Assembly (NCBI GenBank): GCA_002778705.1
Contig: PFAM01000023.1
Location: forward strand, 33,188-97,187
Length of the DNA: 64,000 bases
DNA from: Candidatus Falkowbacteria bacterium CG10_big_fil_rev_8_21_14_0_10_37_14
GTDB taxonomy: Bacteria; Patescibacteriota; Patescibacteriia; Patescibacteriales; Patescibacteriaceae
Reading direction: 5' to 3'
The position numbers and the translations under genes are program-made. This document shows positions 46,838-56,622 of the stretch, in pieces; within the stretch, counting starts at the first letter, position 1, and every line of letters begins with the position of its first letter. Below the pieces are notes generated by a model. That model saw nothing but the letters and a program-made list of their open reading frames with translations. It ran no database searches and was not told where the DNA came from.

Positions 46838-47296
46838 ATGAATAGTCAAATTATCTCTCCAGAGGGTTATCAAAAGCTAAAAGACGAATTAGAACAATTA
46901 TCAACCGTTAAAAGACGGGAAATTGCCGTACGCATTGAGTCTGCCAAAGAGCTAGGCGATTTAAGCGAAAATGCTGAATATGCTGACGCTAAAGAAGCCC
47001 AAGCTTTTAATGACGGGCGCATCATGGAATTATCTAATCTTTTAAAAAATCTTACCGTAGTGGAGGGTGGTAATACCGGCGGTGTTATTGGTATGGGTTC
47101 CGAAGTAGTTGTTGAAACAGATGGTGTTAAAAAAAACATTACTATTGTCAGTTTTAATGAATCTGATCCTATGGCTGGTAAAATCTCTAATGAATCACCA
47201 CTAGGCATCGCTTTACAGAATCATATTGCCGGCGATCAAGTTGTCTTTGCAACACCTAAAGGTGAGGCAACTTATAAGATTATTTCTGTTTCTTAA
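46838..47296 (+). CDS. greA: transcription elongation factor GreA
   Basis: ISPEGYQKLKDELEQLSTVKRREIAVRIESAKELGDLSENAEYADAKEAQAFNDGRI. Confidence 0.97.
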   Translation: MNSQIISPEGYQKLKDELEQLSTVKRREIAVRIESAKELGDLSENAEYADAKEAQAFNDGRIMELSNLLKNLTVVEGGNTGGVIGMGSEVVVETDGVKKNITIVSFNESDPMAGKISNESPLGIALQNHIAGDQVVFATPKGEATYKIISVS

Positions 47297-47352
47297 TCGT
47301 TTTTACTTCTGACATTCTAGAGACTCTGGTAAGCGTTAAAAATAATCTAATA

Positions 47353-47394
47353 AACTAAAATAGACTCAAACTTTGAGTCTATTTTAGTTATTTT
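47353..47394. terminator. rho-independent terminator
   Basis: AACTAAAATAGACTCAAA-C-TTTGAGTCTATTTTAGTT, long perfect inverted repeat. Confidence 0.85.
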
Positions 47395-47433
47395 ATGCTG
47401 CTTAAATAAAATAATAGATAAACATACACACTT

Positions 47434-47462
47434 TTGACTTTTTCTTCGATTATTCATATAAT
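47434..47462 (+). promoter_or_regulatory. promoter of lysS
   Basis: TTGACT-N17-TATAAT, -10 ends 9 nt before the ATG. Confidence 0.75.
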
Positions 47463-47471
47463 AAACTTTAT

Positions 47472-49580
47472 ATGAATAAAGAAAATAAACCCTCTGAGCG
47501 TGAGGATAGAATCGCTAAAATAAAACAGTTACAGGCCTTAGGAATAAGTCCTTATCCAGCCAAAGCCAAGAGAAGCCATCAAATCGCAACAGCCTTGGCC
47601 GACTATGATACTTTAGCTACTTCGGTGCAGTCAATTACTGTCGTCGGCCGTTTGCGTCGGGTGCGTGATCATGGCAATATCGGTTTTGCTGATTTAGAAG
47701 ATACTTCTGGTCGGTTACAACTGGTTTTAAGCAAAGCTGATTTGGGCGATAAATATAAACAGTTTGTCAAGCTAATTGATAACTCTGATTTTTTGCAAGC
47801 TACTGGCACCTTATTCACAACCCAAGCCGGAGAGAAGAGCTTAAAAGTTTCCCAGTGGCGTTTACTAACAAAAGCCTTGCGCTCTGTACCTAGCGAATGG
47901 TTTGGTTTGTCTGATGAAGATGAACGGTTGCGCCATCGCTATTTAGATATTATTTTAAACCCTGAATTAAAAGAATTGATTATTAAAAAAGATAAATTTT
48001 GGAATGCAATTCGCCAATTTTTAAAACAACGAAATTTTATCGAAGTAGAAACACCAGTTTTAGAAACTATGACCGGCGGTGCTGATGCCAGGCCTTTTGT
48101 TACTCATCACAATGCTTTAGACTTAGATGTTTTTTTACGCATCTCTACTGGTGAGTTGTGGCAGAAAAAATTAATGGTCGCTGGCCTGGAAAAAACCTTT
48201 GAAATCGGTCGTCAATTTCGTAACGAAGGTATGGACGCCGAACATGCCCAAGATTATACTCAAATGGAATTCTATTGGTCTTATGCTGATTACGAACAGG
48301 GTATGGCTTTAGTAGAAGAAATGTATAAATATGTGGCCCAAGAAACCTTCGGTACATTGCAGTTTACTATCGGTAAATTTGAAGTAGATTTAAGTCAACC
48401 TTGGGAGCGCTATGATTATCGCGAAACCGTTTTAAAATATACTGGCGTCGACATTCTTAAAGCTGATTTAGCAGAAATGGAGAAAAAGTTAGCTGAACTA
48501 AAAATTGACTATGACCGCAAGGGTTTTAACATTACTCGTGCTATTGATAATCTTTGGAAATTTTGTCGCAAACAAATTAGCGGACCTGGTTTTTTAGTTG
48601 GCGTGCCAGTAGCTGTTTCACCTTTAGCTAAACGTGATGACACTTATCCAGAACTCACTCAACGCTTTCAACCAATTATTGCTGGTTCTGAACTTGGTAA
48701 CGGTTATAGCGAATTAAATGATCCTCTAGATCAATTAGAACGTTTTAATGAACAGGCTAAACTGCGTGAAGCAGGGGACGATGAAGCTCAAATGAAAGAC
48801 GAAGAGTTTGTAGAAGCTTTAGAATACGGTATGCCACCAACTTGCGGTTACGGCATGAGTGAAAGAGTTTTTTCTTTCTTAGCTAACAAAACTGTACGTG
48901 AATGTCAGATTTTTCCATTACTAAAACCAAAACATAATCCTTCGGCCATTAAGCTGATTAAACCACTTGAAACAAAGGTCGTTGAAACAAATTCAGAAGA
49001 CAGCAACACTGGACTAACTTACAAACAAGCCGAAGAACTCTTAGCCGAGCATATCACCGAACCTAACATTTTAAGTCATTCTTTAGCTACTTCTGCTATT
49101 ATGCGTGAATTAGCTAAAGAATTACAAGCCGATGAAGAAGCTTGGGCTATAGTCGGTCTATTACACGATTTAGATTGGCAAGAAACCAAAACTAATACCG
49201 AACAACATTCTGTAAAAACTGCCGCTATTTTACGCACGCATGGTGCTAGCCAATGGTTGATTAATACCATTATCTCTCATTGTTACGGTCAACCAGGTGC
49301 CTATCAGCAGTTAGAGCGTAAATCAGCCGTTGAGCATCTCTTAACATCAGCTGAAACTTTATCTGGTTTAATCGTAGCCGCTACTTTAATTCGCCCTGAC
49401 AAACTTTTATCTGGCCTGTCTTTAAGTAGTTTACTCAAGAAATATAAAAATAAAGCTTTTGCCGCTAATTGCAGTCGTAAGCGAATTGCCGAATGCACAC
49501 AAGCTGGCTTAAGTGAAGAACATCTCATGGAAATTGCCCTATCGGCCATGCAATCCATCGCCAATGACCTAGGTTTATAA
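47472..49580 (+). CDS. lysS: lysyl-tRNA synthetase (class II) fused to a C-terminal HD hydrolase domain
   Basis: TGGADARPFVTHHNALDLDVFLRIS, FEIGRQFRNEGMDAEHAQDYTQMEFYWSY; C-terminal HSLATSAIMRELAKEL...VGLLHDLDWQETKTNTEQHSVKTAAIL. Confidence 0.94.
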   Translation: MNKENKPSEREDRIAKIKQLQALGISPYPAKAKRSHQIATALADYDTLATSVQSITVVGRLRRVRDHGNIGFADLEDTSGRLQLVLSKADLGDKYKQFVKLIDNSDFLQATGTLFTTQAGEKSLKVSQWRLLTKALRSVPSEWFGLSDEDERLRHRYLDIILNPELKELIIKKDKFWNAIRQFLKQRNFIEVETPVLETMTGGADARPFVTHHNALDLDVFLRISTGELWQKKLMVAGLEKTFEIGRQFRNEGMDAEHAQDYTQMEFYWSYADYEQGMALVEEMYKYVAQETFGTLQFTIGKFEVDLSQPWERYDYRETVLKYTGVDILKADLAEMEKKLAELKIDYDRKGFNITRAIDNLWKFCRKQISGPGFLVGVPVAVSPLAKRDDTYPELTQRFQPIIAGSELGNGYSELNDPLDQLERFNEQAKLREAGDDEAQMKDEEFVEALEYGMPPTCGYGMSERVFSFLANKTVRECQIFPLLKPKHNPSAIKLIKPLETKVVETNSEDSNTGLTYKQAEELLAEHITEPNILSHSLATSAIMRELAKELQADEEAWAIVGLLHDLDWQETKTNTEQHSVKTAAILRTHGASQWLINTIISHCYGQPGAYQQLERKSAVEHLLTSAETLSGLIVAATLIRPDKLLSGLSLSSLLKKYKNKAFAANCSRKRIAECTQAGLSEEHLMEIALSAMQSIANDLGL

Positions 49581-49593
49581 ACTAAATATTCAT

Positions 49594-49989
49594 ATGAGAA
49601 AATTTGTCATTACACTTTTTTTACTGTTAATGATTATCGCTATTAGTCGTTTACTTTGGACAGTTAATCAAGAAAAAAACCTTGTCGCTGATATTTGTGG
49701 CTTAAGTTTACCAATTGACGCACAACTTGATAAAAATTACACAAAAACTGTCTTCACTTGCAAAATAGCTTACTTCTCCAAATTAGCTTTTTGGCAATTT
49801 AAGTGTTCTGACATCAAACTACCAATTTGTGCCGTTGACGAAAACTCCGCGTCTTTATGCCAAATACAAATTGACAAAGGTTTATACAAAGGTAACTCTG
49901 AAGAATGCGAACTGTCCTATGTGTGTCCAAACGATCTTAGTCTTTATCAAACATTGCAAGATAACTGTCTCAACAAGTTTAAGAAATAA
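49594..49989 (+). CDS. hypothetical protein with N-terminal TM, Cys-containing
   Basis: MRKFVITLFLLLMIIAISRLLW then a Cys-containing extracytoplasmic region. Confidence 0.65.
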   Translation: MRKFVITLFLLLMIIAISRLLWTVNQEKNLVADICGLSLPIDAQLDKNYTKTVFTCKIAYFSKLAFWQFKCSDIKLPICAVDENSASLCQIQIDKGLYKGNSEECELSYVCPNDLSLYQTLQDNCLNKFKK

Positions 49990-49997
49990 TTAAATCT

Positions 49998-51257
49998 ATG
50001 CTGGATATTAAATACTTACGCGAACATGTTAAAGAAATAAAAACTAACTGTGCTAACCGTTTAGCTAAAGTTGATATCGATTTGATTATAAAATTAGATA
50101 GCGACTATCGTGCTAGCTTAGCTACCACCCAAGCTCTACGAGAAGAACGCAATGCTCAGTCCAAAACCAAACCAACTCCAGAAATTATTGAACGAATGAA
50201 AACTATTGGTAACCAAATTCAAGCCCAAGAAAATGCCGCTACTGTCGTTCAAGAAAAATTATTTGAATTACTTTTAGCCGTTCCAAATTTAACTCATAAT
50301 GAAGTTAAAATTAGTACCAACGAAGACGACAATGTTATTCTAGAGCAAGTAGGGGAGCCAACAGCTTTTGATTTTACTCCGCTTGATCACTTGGCTTTAG
50401 CCGAAAAACATGATTGGCTAGAATTAGATCGCGCCACCAAAGTTACCGGCGCCAAGTTTTATTATTTAAAAGGGGATTTAGCTCGCTTAGAACTGGCGCT
50501 AATAAATTATACCATCGACATTATTACTAAACATGGTTATGAGTTTGTCACCACGCCAGATTTAGCCAAAACCGACCTAATCAACCGCTTAGGTTTTAGC
50601 CCACGCGGTGAATCCACCCAGGTTTATAATTTGGCTGACAGTGACTTATCTTTAATCGGCACAGCTGAAATTACTCTAGGTGGATTATATGCTGACGAAA
50701 CTTTAAAAGCCTCTGAACTACCAAAAAAATATGTTGGCCTTTCCCATTGTTATCGCACCGAAGCTGGCAGTTACTCCAAGTTTTCTAAAGGCTTATTCCG
50801 TGTCCACCAATTTAGCAAAGTGGAAATGTTTGTTTTTGCTGAACCTGAAGTAGCTGAAAGTATTCATCAAGAAATTTTAGACATTGAAAAAGAAATTTTT
50901 AACGGCTTAGAGATACCTTACAAGGTAATTGATCATTGCACAGCCGATCTAGGCAACCCAAGCTTTAGAACCTTTGATTTAGAGGCCTGGATGCCTGGTA
51001 AGCCAGCCAAAGATGAAACGAATGGAGATTGGGCCGAAGTCACTTCAACTTCCAACTGCACCGATTATCAAGCTCGTGGTTTAAACATCAAATACGACAA
51101 CGGCACTGAACGCAATTATCTGTATACCTTAAACGGCACCGGTATTGCCACCACTCGTGGTTTAATTGCCATCTTAGAAAATCACCAACAAGCTGATGGC
51201 AGTATTAAAGTGCCAAAAGCACTACAACCATATTTGGACAACAAACAAGTTTTGTAA
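49998..51257 (+). CDS. serS: seryl-tRNA synthetase
   Basis: MLDIKYLREHVKEIKTNCANR; LSHCYRTEAGSYSKFSKGLFRVHQFSKVEMF; TSTSNCTDYQARGLNIKY. Confidence 0.97.
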   Translation: MLDIKYLREHVKEIKTNCANRLAKVDIDLIIKLDSDYRASLATTQALREERNAQSKTKPTPEIIERMKTIGNQIQAQENAATVVQEKLFELLLAVPNLTHNEVKISTNEDDNVILEQVGEPTAFDFTPLDHLALAEKHDWLELDRATKVTGAKFYYLKGDLARLELALINYTIDIITKHGYEFVTTPDLAKTDLINRLGFSPRGESTQVYNLADSDLSLIGTAEITLGGLYADETLKASELPKKYVGLSHCYRTEAGSYSKFSKGLFRVHQFSKVEMFVFAEPEVAESIHQEILDIEKEIFNGLEIPYKVIDHCTADLGNPSFRTFDLEAWMPGKPAKDETNGDWAEVTSTSNCTDYQARGLNIKYDNGTERNYLYTLNGTGIATTRGLIAILENHQQADGSIKVPKALQPYLDNKQVL

Positions 51258-51274
51258 TTTTAATAATTAATATC

Positions 51275-52132
51275 ATGGCTGGAGGGCTTTTCAAATTTAA
51301 AAGACATAAAAGCAGAGGACTTTGGAAAGGACATCAGAGCCCCCCTGAAGTTAGGCGAACTAATCGAGTGGTTAGTAATGGCAAAGCAAAAGCTTCTGGC
51401 CGACAATTTCTTTGGTTAGTTATTTTTTTATTATTAGGCGGTGGAGTATTCTGGTTTTTATTTTTATCACCAGTTTTTCGCTTAACCACTGTGGACATCA
51501 CTGGCAATCGTCATTCGGCTTATTGTGATATACGTGCCTTAGCTGACAAACAGCTGTCTTCTAAATACCTATATTTACCTCAAGATAATTATTGGCTTTT
51601 TGATAAAAAATCTTTTAAACAAGCGCTTTATGATAATTTTCAATTAAATGACGCGCAAATTAAACTACGGCCAACCAAACTACTTATCAAATTATCAGAA
51701 AAGGATTATACTTATATTTGGCAGGAGGGTAACCTTTATTATTATATCAATACTGTTGGTGATATTATTTTAACCAAAGATAGCCCCGTACCAGACTTAC
51801 TACTAATCAACAATCCTGGACCAAGTTTAAAACAAGGTCGTCAAATTATGATAGATCCTGATTACCTAGATTTTGCCAATCAGCTTGATCAATCTTTAAA
51901 AAATAACAGCCGTGGCTTAAGTGCTAGACAAGTTGTCTTTGACACTACGGTTCGTTGCTTAAAAATTAAACTTACTGCTGGCCCTTTATTACTATTTAAT
52001 ACACTAGCTAGCCCCAGCGAACAATTAAACAAGCTAGAACACCTTAGAAAAAACGAACTGCGTGATGGCGTTATCTTTAATCAGCAACAATACATTGATC
52101 TACGTTATTCTGAACGCATTATTTATAAATAA
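51275..52132 (+). CDS. FtsQ/DivIB-like POTRA domain cell-division protein
   Basis: Single TM then FRLTTVDITGNRHSAYCDIRALADKQLSSKYLY; KLRPTKLLIKLSEKDY. Confidence 0.8.
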   Translation: MAGGLFKFKRHKSRGLWKGHQSPPEVRRTNRVVSNGKAKASGRQFLWLVIFLLLGGGVFWFLFLSPVFRLTTVDITGNRHSAYCDIRALADKQLSSKYLYLPQDNYWLFDKKSFKQALYDNFQLNDAQIKLRPTKLLIKLSEKDYTYIWQEGNLYYYINTVGDIILTKDSPVPDLLLINNPGPSLKQGRQIMIDPDYLDFANQLDQSLKNNSRGLSARQVVFDTTVRCLKIKLTAGPLLLFNTLASPSEQLNKLEHLRKNELRDGVIFNQQQYIDLRYSERIIYK

Positions 52133-52232
52133 GTACTATAATATTTTACGACACATCGAAATCTATCAAAGAAGCTGAATTACAATAGGGGTATTATTAT
52201 TTAATATTAGCCAAAAAATAATAAAAGTAACT

Positions 52233-52409
52233 ATGAATCAAGAAACAGTCTTTAAAATAATCTTTGCCGTGGCCGTGGTCATTTTCTGCCTAGTAATAGT
52301 TGGATTTTTTCTACTAGCGGTAAAAATCATTTTATTATTTAACCCAGCGATCCAAGTCTTTGGATTAGTGATTAAAAGTGCCGCTTTAACAGTCGGAAAC
52401 TTTCGTTAG
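52233..52409 (+). CDS. small membrane protein, 58 aa
   Basis: MNQETVFKIIFAVAVVIFCLVIVGFFLLAVKIILLFNPAIQVFGLVIKSAALTVGNFR*; not in the supplied track. Confidence 0.6.
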   Translation: MNQETVFKIIFAVAVVIFCLVIVGFFLLAVKIILLFNPAIQVFGLVIKSAALTVGNFR

Positions 52410-52420
52410 GGTTCTTATCT

Positions 52421-52456
52421 AACTTTAACAACTTTACAAAATTTATAAACTTTTAA
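52421..52456 (+). repeat. 9-nt repeat array, 4 units
   Basis: AACTTTAAC AACTTTACA AAATTTATA AACTTTTAA. Confidence 0.65.
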
Positions 52457-52630
52457 CTTAAAGTTGGCTAAGGTTAAATAGTTTTATAGTATTAGTGTCG
52501 CATAAGTTATATTGTGCGACACAACATTAAGTTATATTTACCCACACTATCCACAAATAATCATCCTGCCCCAGCTAAGGCAATTAAAATTAGTACTCCC
52601 TGCCTACTTGTCCCCGTTTTACATAAAATT

Positions 52631-52662
52631 AAAACCGCTCAATATTATATTGGCGGTTTTTA
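52631..52662. terminator. terminator
   Basis: AAAACCGCTCAATATTATATTGGCGGTTTTTATT between convergent genes. Confidence 0.75.
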
Positions 52663-52667
52663 TTGTT

Positions 52668-53087
52668 TTATATAGTTTGATCAAGTAATTGACCGGCACT
52701 ATGAATGTTTGCACAATAAACTCGTAAATGATTACACTCTTTTAACTGATTTTGTTTTTGGGTTACCAACCTAATCAACTCCCCTAGAATTCTGTAGTAT
52801 TGATTATTTTCTCCTAAAAACAATTTTAAGCTAACCATAAAAGCGTTAGTTGCGCTACAGACCTGAATACTTATCAACCTTTGTTTTTCTTTATCGCCAG
52901 CTGTTTTATTGAAAGCTGACTGCCAAGCTACCAAGGCTACTTTGTAATTATGCCAAAGATTATCAATTTTTTGACGCTCTGAGCCATAAAAACTTAATCT
53001 TATTTTGCTAGTAATGTCTTCTAACATTTGAAGTTTCATCTCAAATTCCCCTTTAATTTTAAATAAACTACTTAAAGTATAGCACAA
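52668..53087 (-). CDS. hypothetical protein
   Basis: 139 aa helical ORF; track start has an alternative downstream Met (MKLQMLEDITSK). Confidence 0.6.
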   Translation of the reverse strand: MCYTLSSLFKIKGEFEMKLQMLEDITSKIRLSFYGSERQKIDNLWHNYKVALVAWQSAFNKTAGDKEKQRLISIQVCSATNAFMVSLKLFLGENNQYYRILGELIRLVTQKQNQLKECNHLRVYCANIHSAGQLLDQTI

Positions 53088-53171
53088 ATTAACAAAAATG
53101 TCAATAGATGGTAAAAATACCTTAATACTAGAGCTTTAATCCCCTACCTATCTTATTTTGGTTTACTTTAG

Positions 53172-53600
53172 CTAATTATTAAACAATATTACCTTTTTGG
53201 CAATAAAGTTCCAAATAGACACCATTACAATAGATATTACTTTAGAAAGCCACAAATAAGAGCTAGGGGTTGCCCCTATTATTGCTTCGTTGATTAATAG
53301 CCCAAAGATACCTATCACGCCAAAACCGGCCAATCCCTGCCACCAAGGACGTTTTTTATACATCGGAAAAACCCACAAAATACTCCAAATCAGCGACCAG
53401 GTTAGACCGGCCGTAAAACCGATAGGCGCCGCTATCAAACGGCTCCAGTCAGTATAAGTCATTAAAAGATAAAGCACGCCACTATCTATTACAGTAGCGC
53501 CCAAACCAACGATAAGATATCGTCTAATTTCTAAATTGGCATTCTGTAGGAAATTAAACCTTCGCTTAATTATTCCCAGTAACCATAACCATACTTTCAA
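53172..53600 (-). CDS. GtrA-like membrane protein
   Basis: RRYLIVGLGATVIDSGVLYLLM...GFTAGLTWSLIWSILWVF...SIWNFIAKKVILF. Confidence 0.88.
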   Translation of the reverse strand: MKVWLWLLGIIKRRFNFLQNANLEIRRYLIVGLGATVIDSGVLYLLMTYTDWSRLIAAPIGFTAGLTWSLIWSILWVFPMYKKRPWWQGLAGFGVIGIFGLLINEAIIGATPSSYLWLSKVISIVMVSIWNFIAKKVILFNN

Positions 53601-53749
53601 AGTACTATTCCTTTTTTTGTTTAACTATGAGCATTGTAATCTTTGAAAGAGAATTGTCAAATATATTTATCTTGAGAGTTACCAGAATGCTATTCAAACG
53701 CATTCCACAATGCAGTCAAATTGGTAGATCTTTTTCTCATACTTCAAGC

Positions 53750-55015
53750 TTAGTTAAGATAATCCAAAGGGTTAACCGGAATGCCATTCAAACGCACTTC
53801 CAAATGTAAATGTGAACCCGTTGTCATTTTCCCAGCGCCAGCTGTTCCTGGCATTCCACCTGACAAACCAATAGTTTGCCCCTTGGTTACAAATTGCTCT
53901 TCTGATACAAAAATCTTAGAGACATGACCATAGACCGTTGACAATCCATTGGCGTGTACAATCATAATATATGCGTAACTTCCGTCATTTCCAGCCTTAG
54001 TACGAGCTACATAACCGTCAGCTGTAGCCACTACCGTTGTGCCCTGCTTGGCTCTAATATCAATTGCTGGGTGTTCCATCACACTACGATAGGGATACTC
54101 AGGATCATGAAAATAAGCTGTAATGGTATTTTTTGGTACCGGCCAAATCATGTCCGTCGAACCAGGTGTTGTAGAATCTTGTAATTTTTGACTCTCCGCT
54201 AATTTTAAACGAACTAGTCGTTCTAAATTAGCGATATCCCAAGCAGCATCTTGTTGTTCTTTTTTGGCTTGGGCCAGTAATCTTTGGTACTCATTTTCTG
54301 ATTGTTTGGTTTGGTCTAAAATAGCCACCTTAGAAGATTTTTCATTAGTTAAACTAGCCATAGAACTTTCCAACTTAACCTGTAGTTGTTCTAAGCTTAA
54401 TTTTTTGATATTAGTCTGCCTGCGATCAGCCTCTAATTGCTCCTTAGAAGACTTAAGTTTATTTAAATCATCAGCTAATCCCCTGTTAATATCCTTAATG
54501 TGTTTAATTTGATCAACATAATCAGAAAAATTATCATTAAGCAAAATTATTTCTAATTCACTCTTGTTACCTTCTTTATAAAGCAGACCTAAAGCAGCAG
54601 CAATTCTTTCTTTTTGTTTATTAATATCTTCTTCACGCAATTTAATCTGCAAATCCATTTTTCTAATTTCCAACTCGGTTGCTTCCATATTTAAACGCAC
54701 ATCTTCAATATTAAGTTCCATCGCAGATATACGATTATCAAAAATAGCCAGCTGGTTTTCTAAGGTTGCTTTCTCGGCTTGTTTTTCAGCTAAGGCTTGT
54801 TTATAAGCATCTTGTTTAGCTTTAATTTCATCGATAGAGTTTTTTTTCTGCAAGATATTTTGATTGAGGTCGCTAATTTCAGCATTACTTTCCATAATGG
54901 TTGGTAAATTTGGTGTATCAACCGCCTGACTAAAAGCGTTATACACTCTCAAACTAAAAAAGACGCCAGTCGATAAAACTACGAATGATACAATATATAA
55001 TAATCGTTTATTCAT
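53750..55015 (-). CDS. EnvC-like coiled-coil M23 peptidase
   Basis: Long coiled coil then HPAIDIRAKQGTTVVATADGYVA...GSHLHLEVRLNGIPVNPLDYL. Confidence 0.94.
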   Translation of the reverse strand: MNKRLLYIVSFVVLSTGVFFSLRVYNAFSQAVDTPNLPTIMESNAEISDLNQNILQKKNSIDEIKAKQDAYKQALAEKQAEKATLENQLAIFDNRISAMELNIEDVRLNMEATELEIRKMDLQIKLREEDINKQKERIAAALGLLYKEGNKSELEIILLNDNFSDYVDQIKHIKDINRGLADDLNKLKSSKEQLEADRRQTNIKKLSLEQLQVKLESSMASLTNEKSSKVAILDQTKQSENEYQRLLAQAKKEQQDAAWDIANLERLVRLKLAESQKLQDSTTPGSTDMIWPVPKNTITAYFHDPEYPYRSVMEHPAIDIRAKQGTTVVATADGYVARTKAGNDGSYAYIMIVHANGLSTVYGHVSKIFVSEEQFVTKGQTIGLSGGMPGTAGAGKMTTGSHLHLEVRLNGIPVNPLDYLN

Positions 55016-55075
55016 ATTCTTAGTATAGCATATCTAAAATTAAAAAAAAACATCCTAAGAATAACTTATAAACAA

Positions 55076-55122
55076 AATAGCTACTCACCCATACTAGTTT
55101 ACAGGAGTAGCCATTTTTTAAA
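55076..55122 (-). terminator. terminator downstream of gltX
   Basis: Minus strand AAAATGGCTACTC...GAGTAGCTATTTTGTTT. Confidence 0.65.
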
Positions 55123-55128
55123 ATTGTT

Positions 55129-56622
55129 TTAGAGATTTGATTTTAAAGTTTTGATTTTTAGAACCGCTTGGTTAAGACGTTTTAAAGTGAGCTCTCTGCC
55201 TAGCACTCCAGCCACTTCAAATGGTCCTGGGCTAGCCTTTAAACCTGTTAAAGCCACACGCAAAGGCCATAAATAATCACCAACTTTTTTTTCGCTGGTT
55301 TTTAACCACCCCACCATAGTTTTTTCTAAATACTCTTTATGCCAATCCTTTTCGCTAATTTTTTCTAGCTCTATTGAGATTTCTTCTAAATTATTTTTAG
55401 TCTGTTCAGCCGTCAAAGCTTTCCACAAAATTAATTCATTATCAAATTCAATCTTCTCACCAAAATAAAAACCAGTTAAACTATTAATATCGTTTAAAGT
55501 CTTTAATCTTTCTTTAATAGTCGGTATTATTTTTAGTAAATATTCATCATTTTGTTGTTCTGTTAATGATTTTTCCGCGCAAGTATTCCACAATGGTTTT
55601 AATAACGCTAACAATTCTTCGTCACTTTTAGCCCGAATATATACCCCATTGTAATAATCAAGTTTATCTATATCAAACACTGCCGAACTAACACCCATCC
55701 CGTCTAAAGCAAATTCTTGCTCCATTTCGGTTAAACTTAAAATCTCTTTATCGTGCTTAGGGTGCCAACCTAAGAGCACACAAAAATTAATCAAAGCCTC
55801 TGGTAAATAACCTTTATCTTTATATTGTTCCACAAACACATCACCTTGGCGTTTACTTAACTTACCGCCAGTTTTATTTAAAATAAGGGGCAGGTGAATA
55901 AACTTTGGCACTTCCCAACCAAAAGATTGATATAACAAAATATTTTTAGGAAAACTTGGTAGCCACTCATCACCACGAGTCACATGACTAATTTTCATTA
56001 AATGATCATCAACGATATTGGCAAAATGATATGTTGGTACGCCATCTGATTTAATTAAAACATGATCTTCTAAATCGGTTAATTTAAATTTAATATCTCC
56101 TCTAAGTTCATCATGGACTACAATTTCTCCATCTAATGGTAATTTTTGACGAATAACAAACGGTAAACCGTTAGCTTTTTTTTCTTCTACTTCTGCCTGA
56201 CTTAAATGACGACACTTTCGATTATAGCGTGGAGCCTCATGACGATCAGTTTGTTCTTTACGCATTTTTGTTAAATCATCAGCCGAGCAAAAACACGGAT
56301 AAGCTCCATCTTTATTTAATAGCTCATTAGTATATTTCTTATAAATATCCAAACGCTTAGATTGAATATAAGGACTATAACTTCCTCCGATATGTGGTCC
56401 TTCATCAAACTTGAGACCTATCCAATTCATAATCTCAATCAGACTGTCCACCGCCCCTACCACTTCTCTTTTCTGATCAGTATCTTCAATCCGTAAAATA
56501 AATTGACCTCTCATAGACTTAGCTAAAAGATAACCAAACAAAGCGGTACGCAAATTACCGATATGTAAGAATCCTGTGGGACTAGGTGCTAAACGCAATC
56601 TTACTTCTTTCATATTTTTCAT
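55129..56622 (-). CDS. gltX: glutamyl-tRNA synthetase
   Basis: RLAPSPTGFLHIGNLRTALFGYLLAKSMRGQFILRIEDTD; GGKLSKRQGDV. Confidence 0.97.
   Translation of the reverse strand: MKNMKEVRLRLAPSPTGFLHIGNLRTALFGYLLAKSMRGQFILRIEDTDQKREVVGAVDSLIEIMNWIGLKFDEGPHIGGSYSPYIQSKRLDIYKKYTNELLNKDGAYPCFCSADDLTKMRKEQTDRHEAPRYNRKCRHLSQAEVEEKKANGLPFVIRQKLPLDGEIVVHDELRGDIKFKLTDLEDHVLIKSDGVPTYHFANIVDDHLMKISHVTRGDEWLPSFPKNILLYQSFGWEVPKFIHLPLILNKTGGKLSKRQGDVFVEQYKDKGYLPEALINFCVLLGWHPKHDKEILSLTEMEQEFALDGMGVSSAVFDIDKLDYYNGVYIRAKSDEELLALLKPLWNTCAEKSLTEQQNDEYLLKIIPTIKERLKTLNDINSLTGFYFGEKIEFDNELILWKALTAEQTKNNLEEISIELEKISEKDWHKEYLEKTMVGWLKTSEKKVGDYLWPLRVALTGLKASPGPFEVAGVLGRELTLKRLNQAVLKIKTLKSNL

Noticed and set aside
48145-48357. 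70-aa minus-strand ORF inside lysS
   Set aside because: Antisense shadow of conserved synthetase motif 2; no independent support
52495-52600. GTGTCGCA hairpin and ACTATCCACA sequence considered as a replication origin with DnaA box
   Set aside because: Only one imperfect box seen, no dnaA/dnaN nearby; a gene-orientation switch alone is not enough
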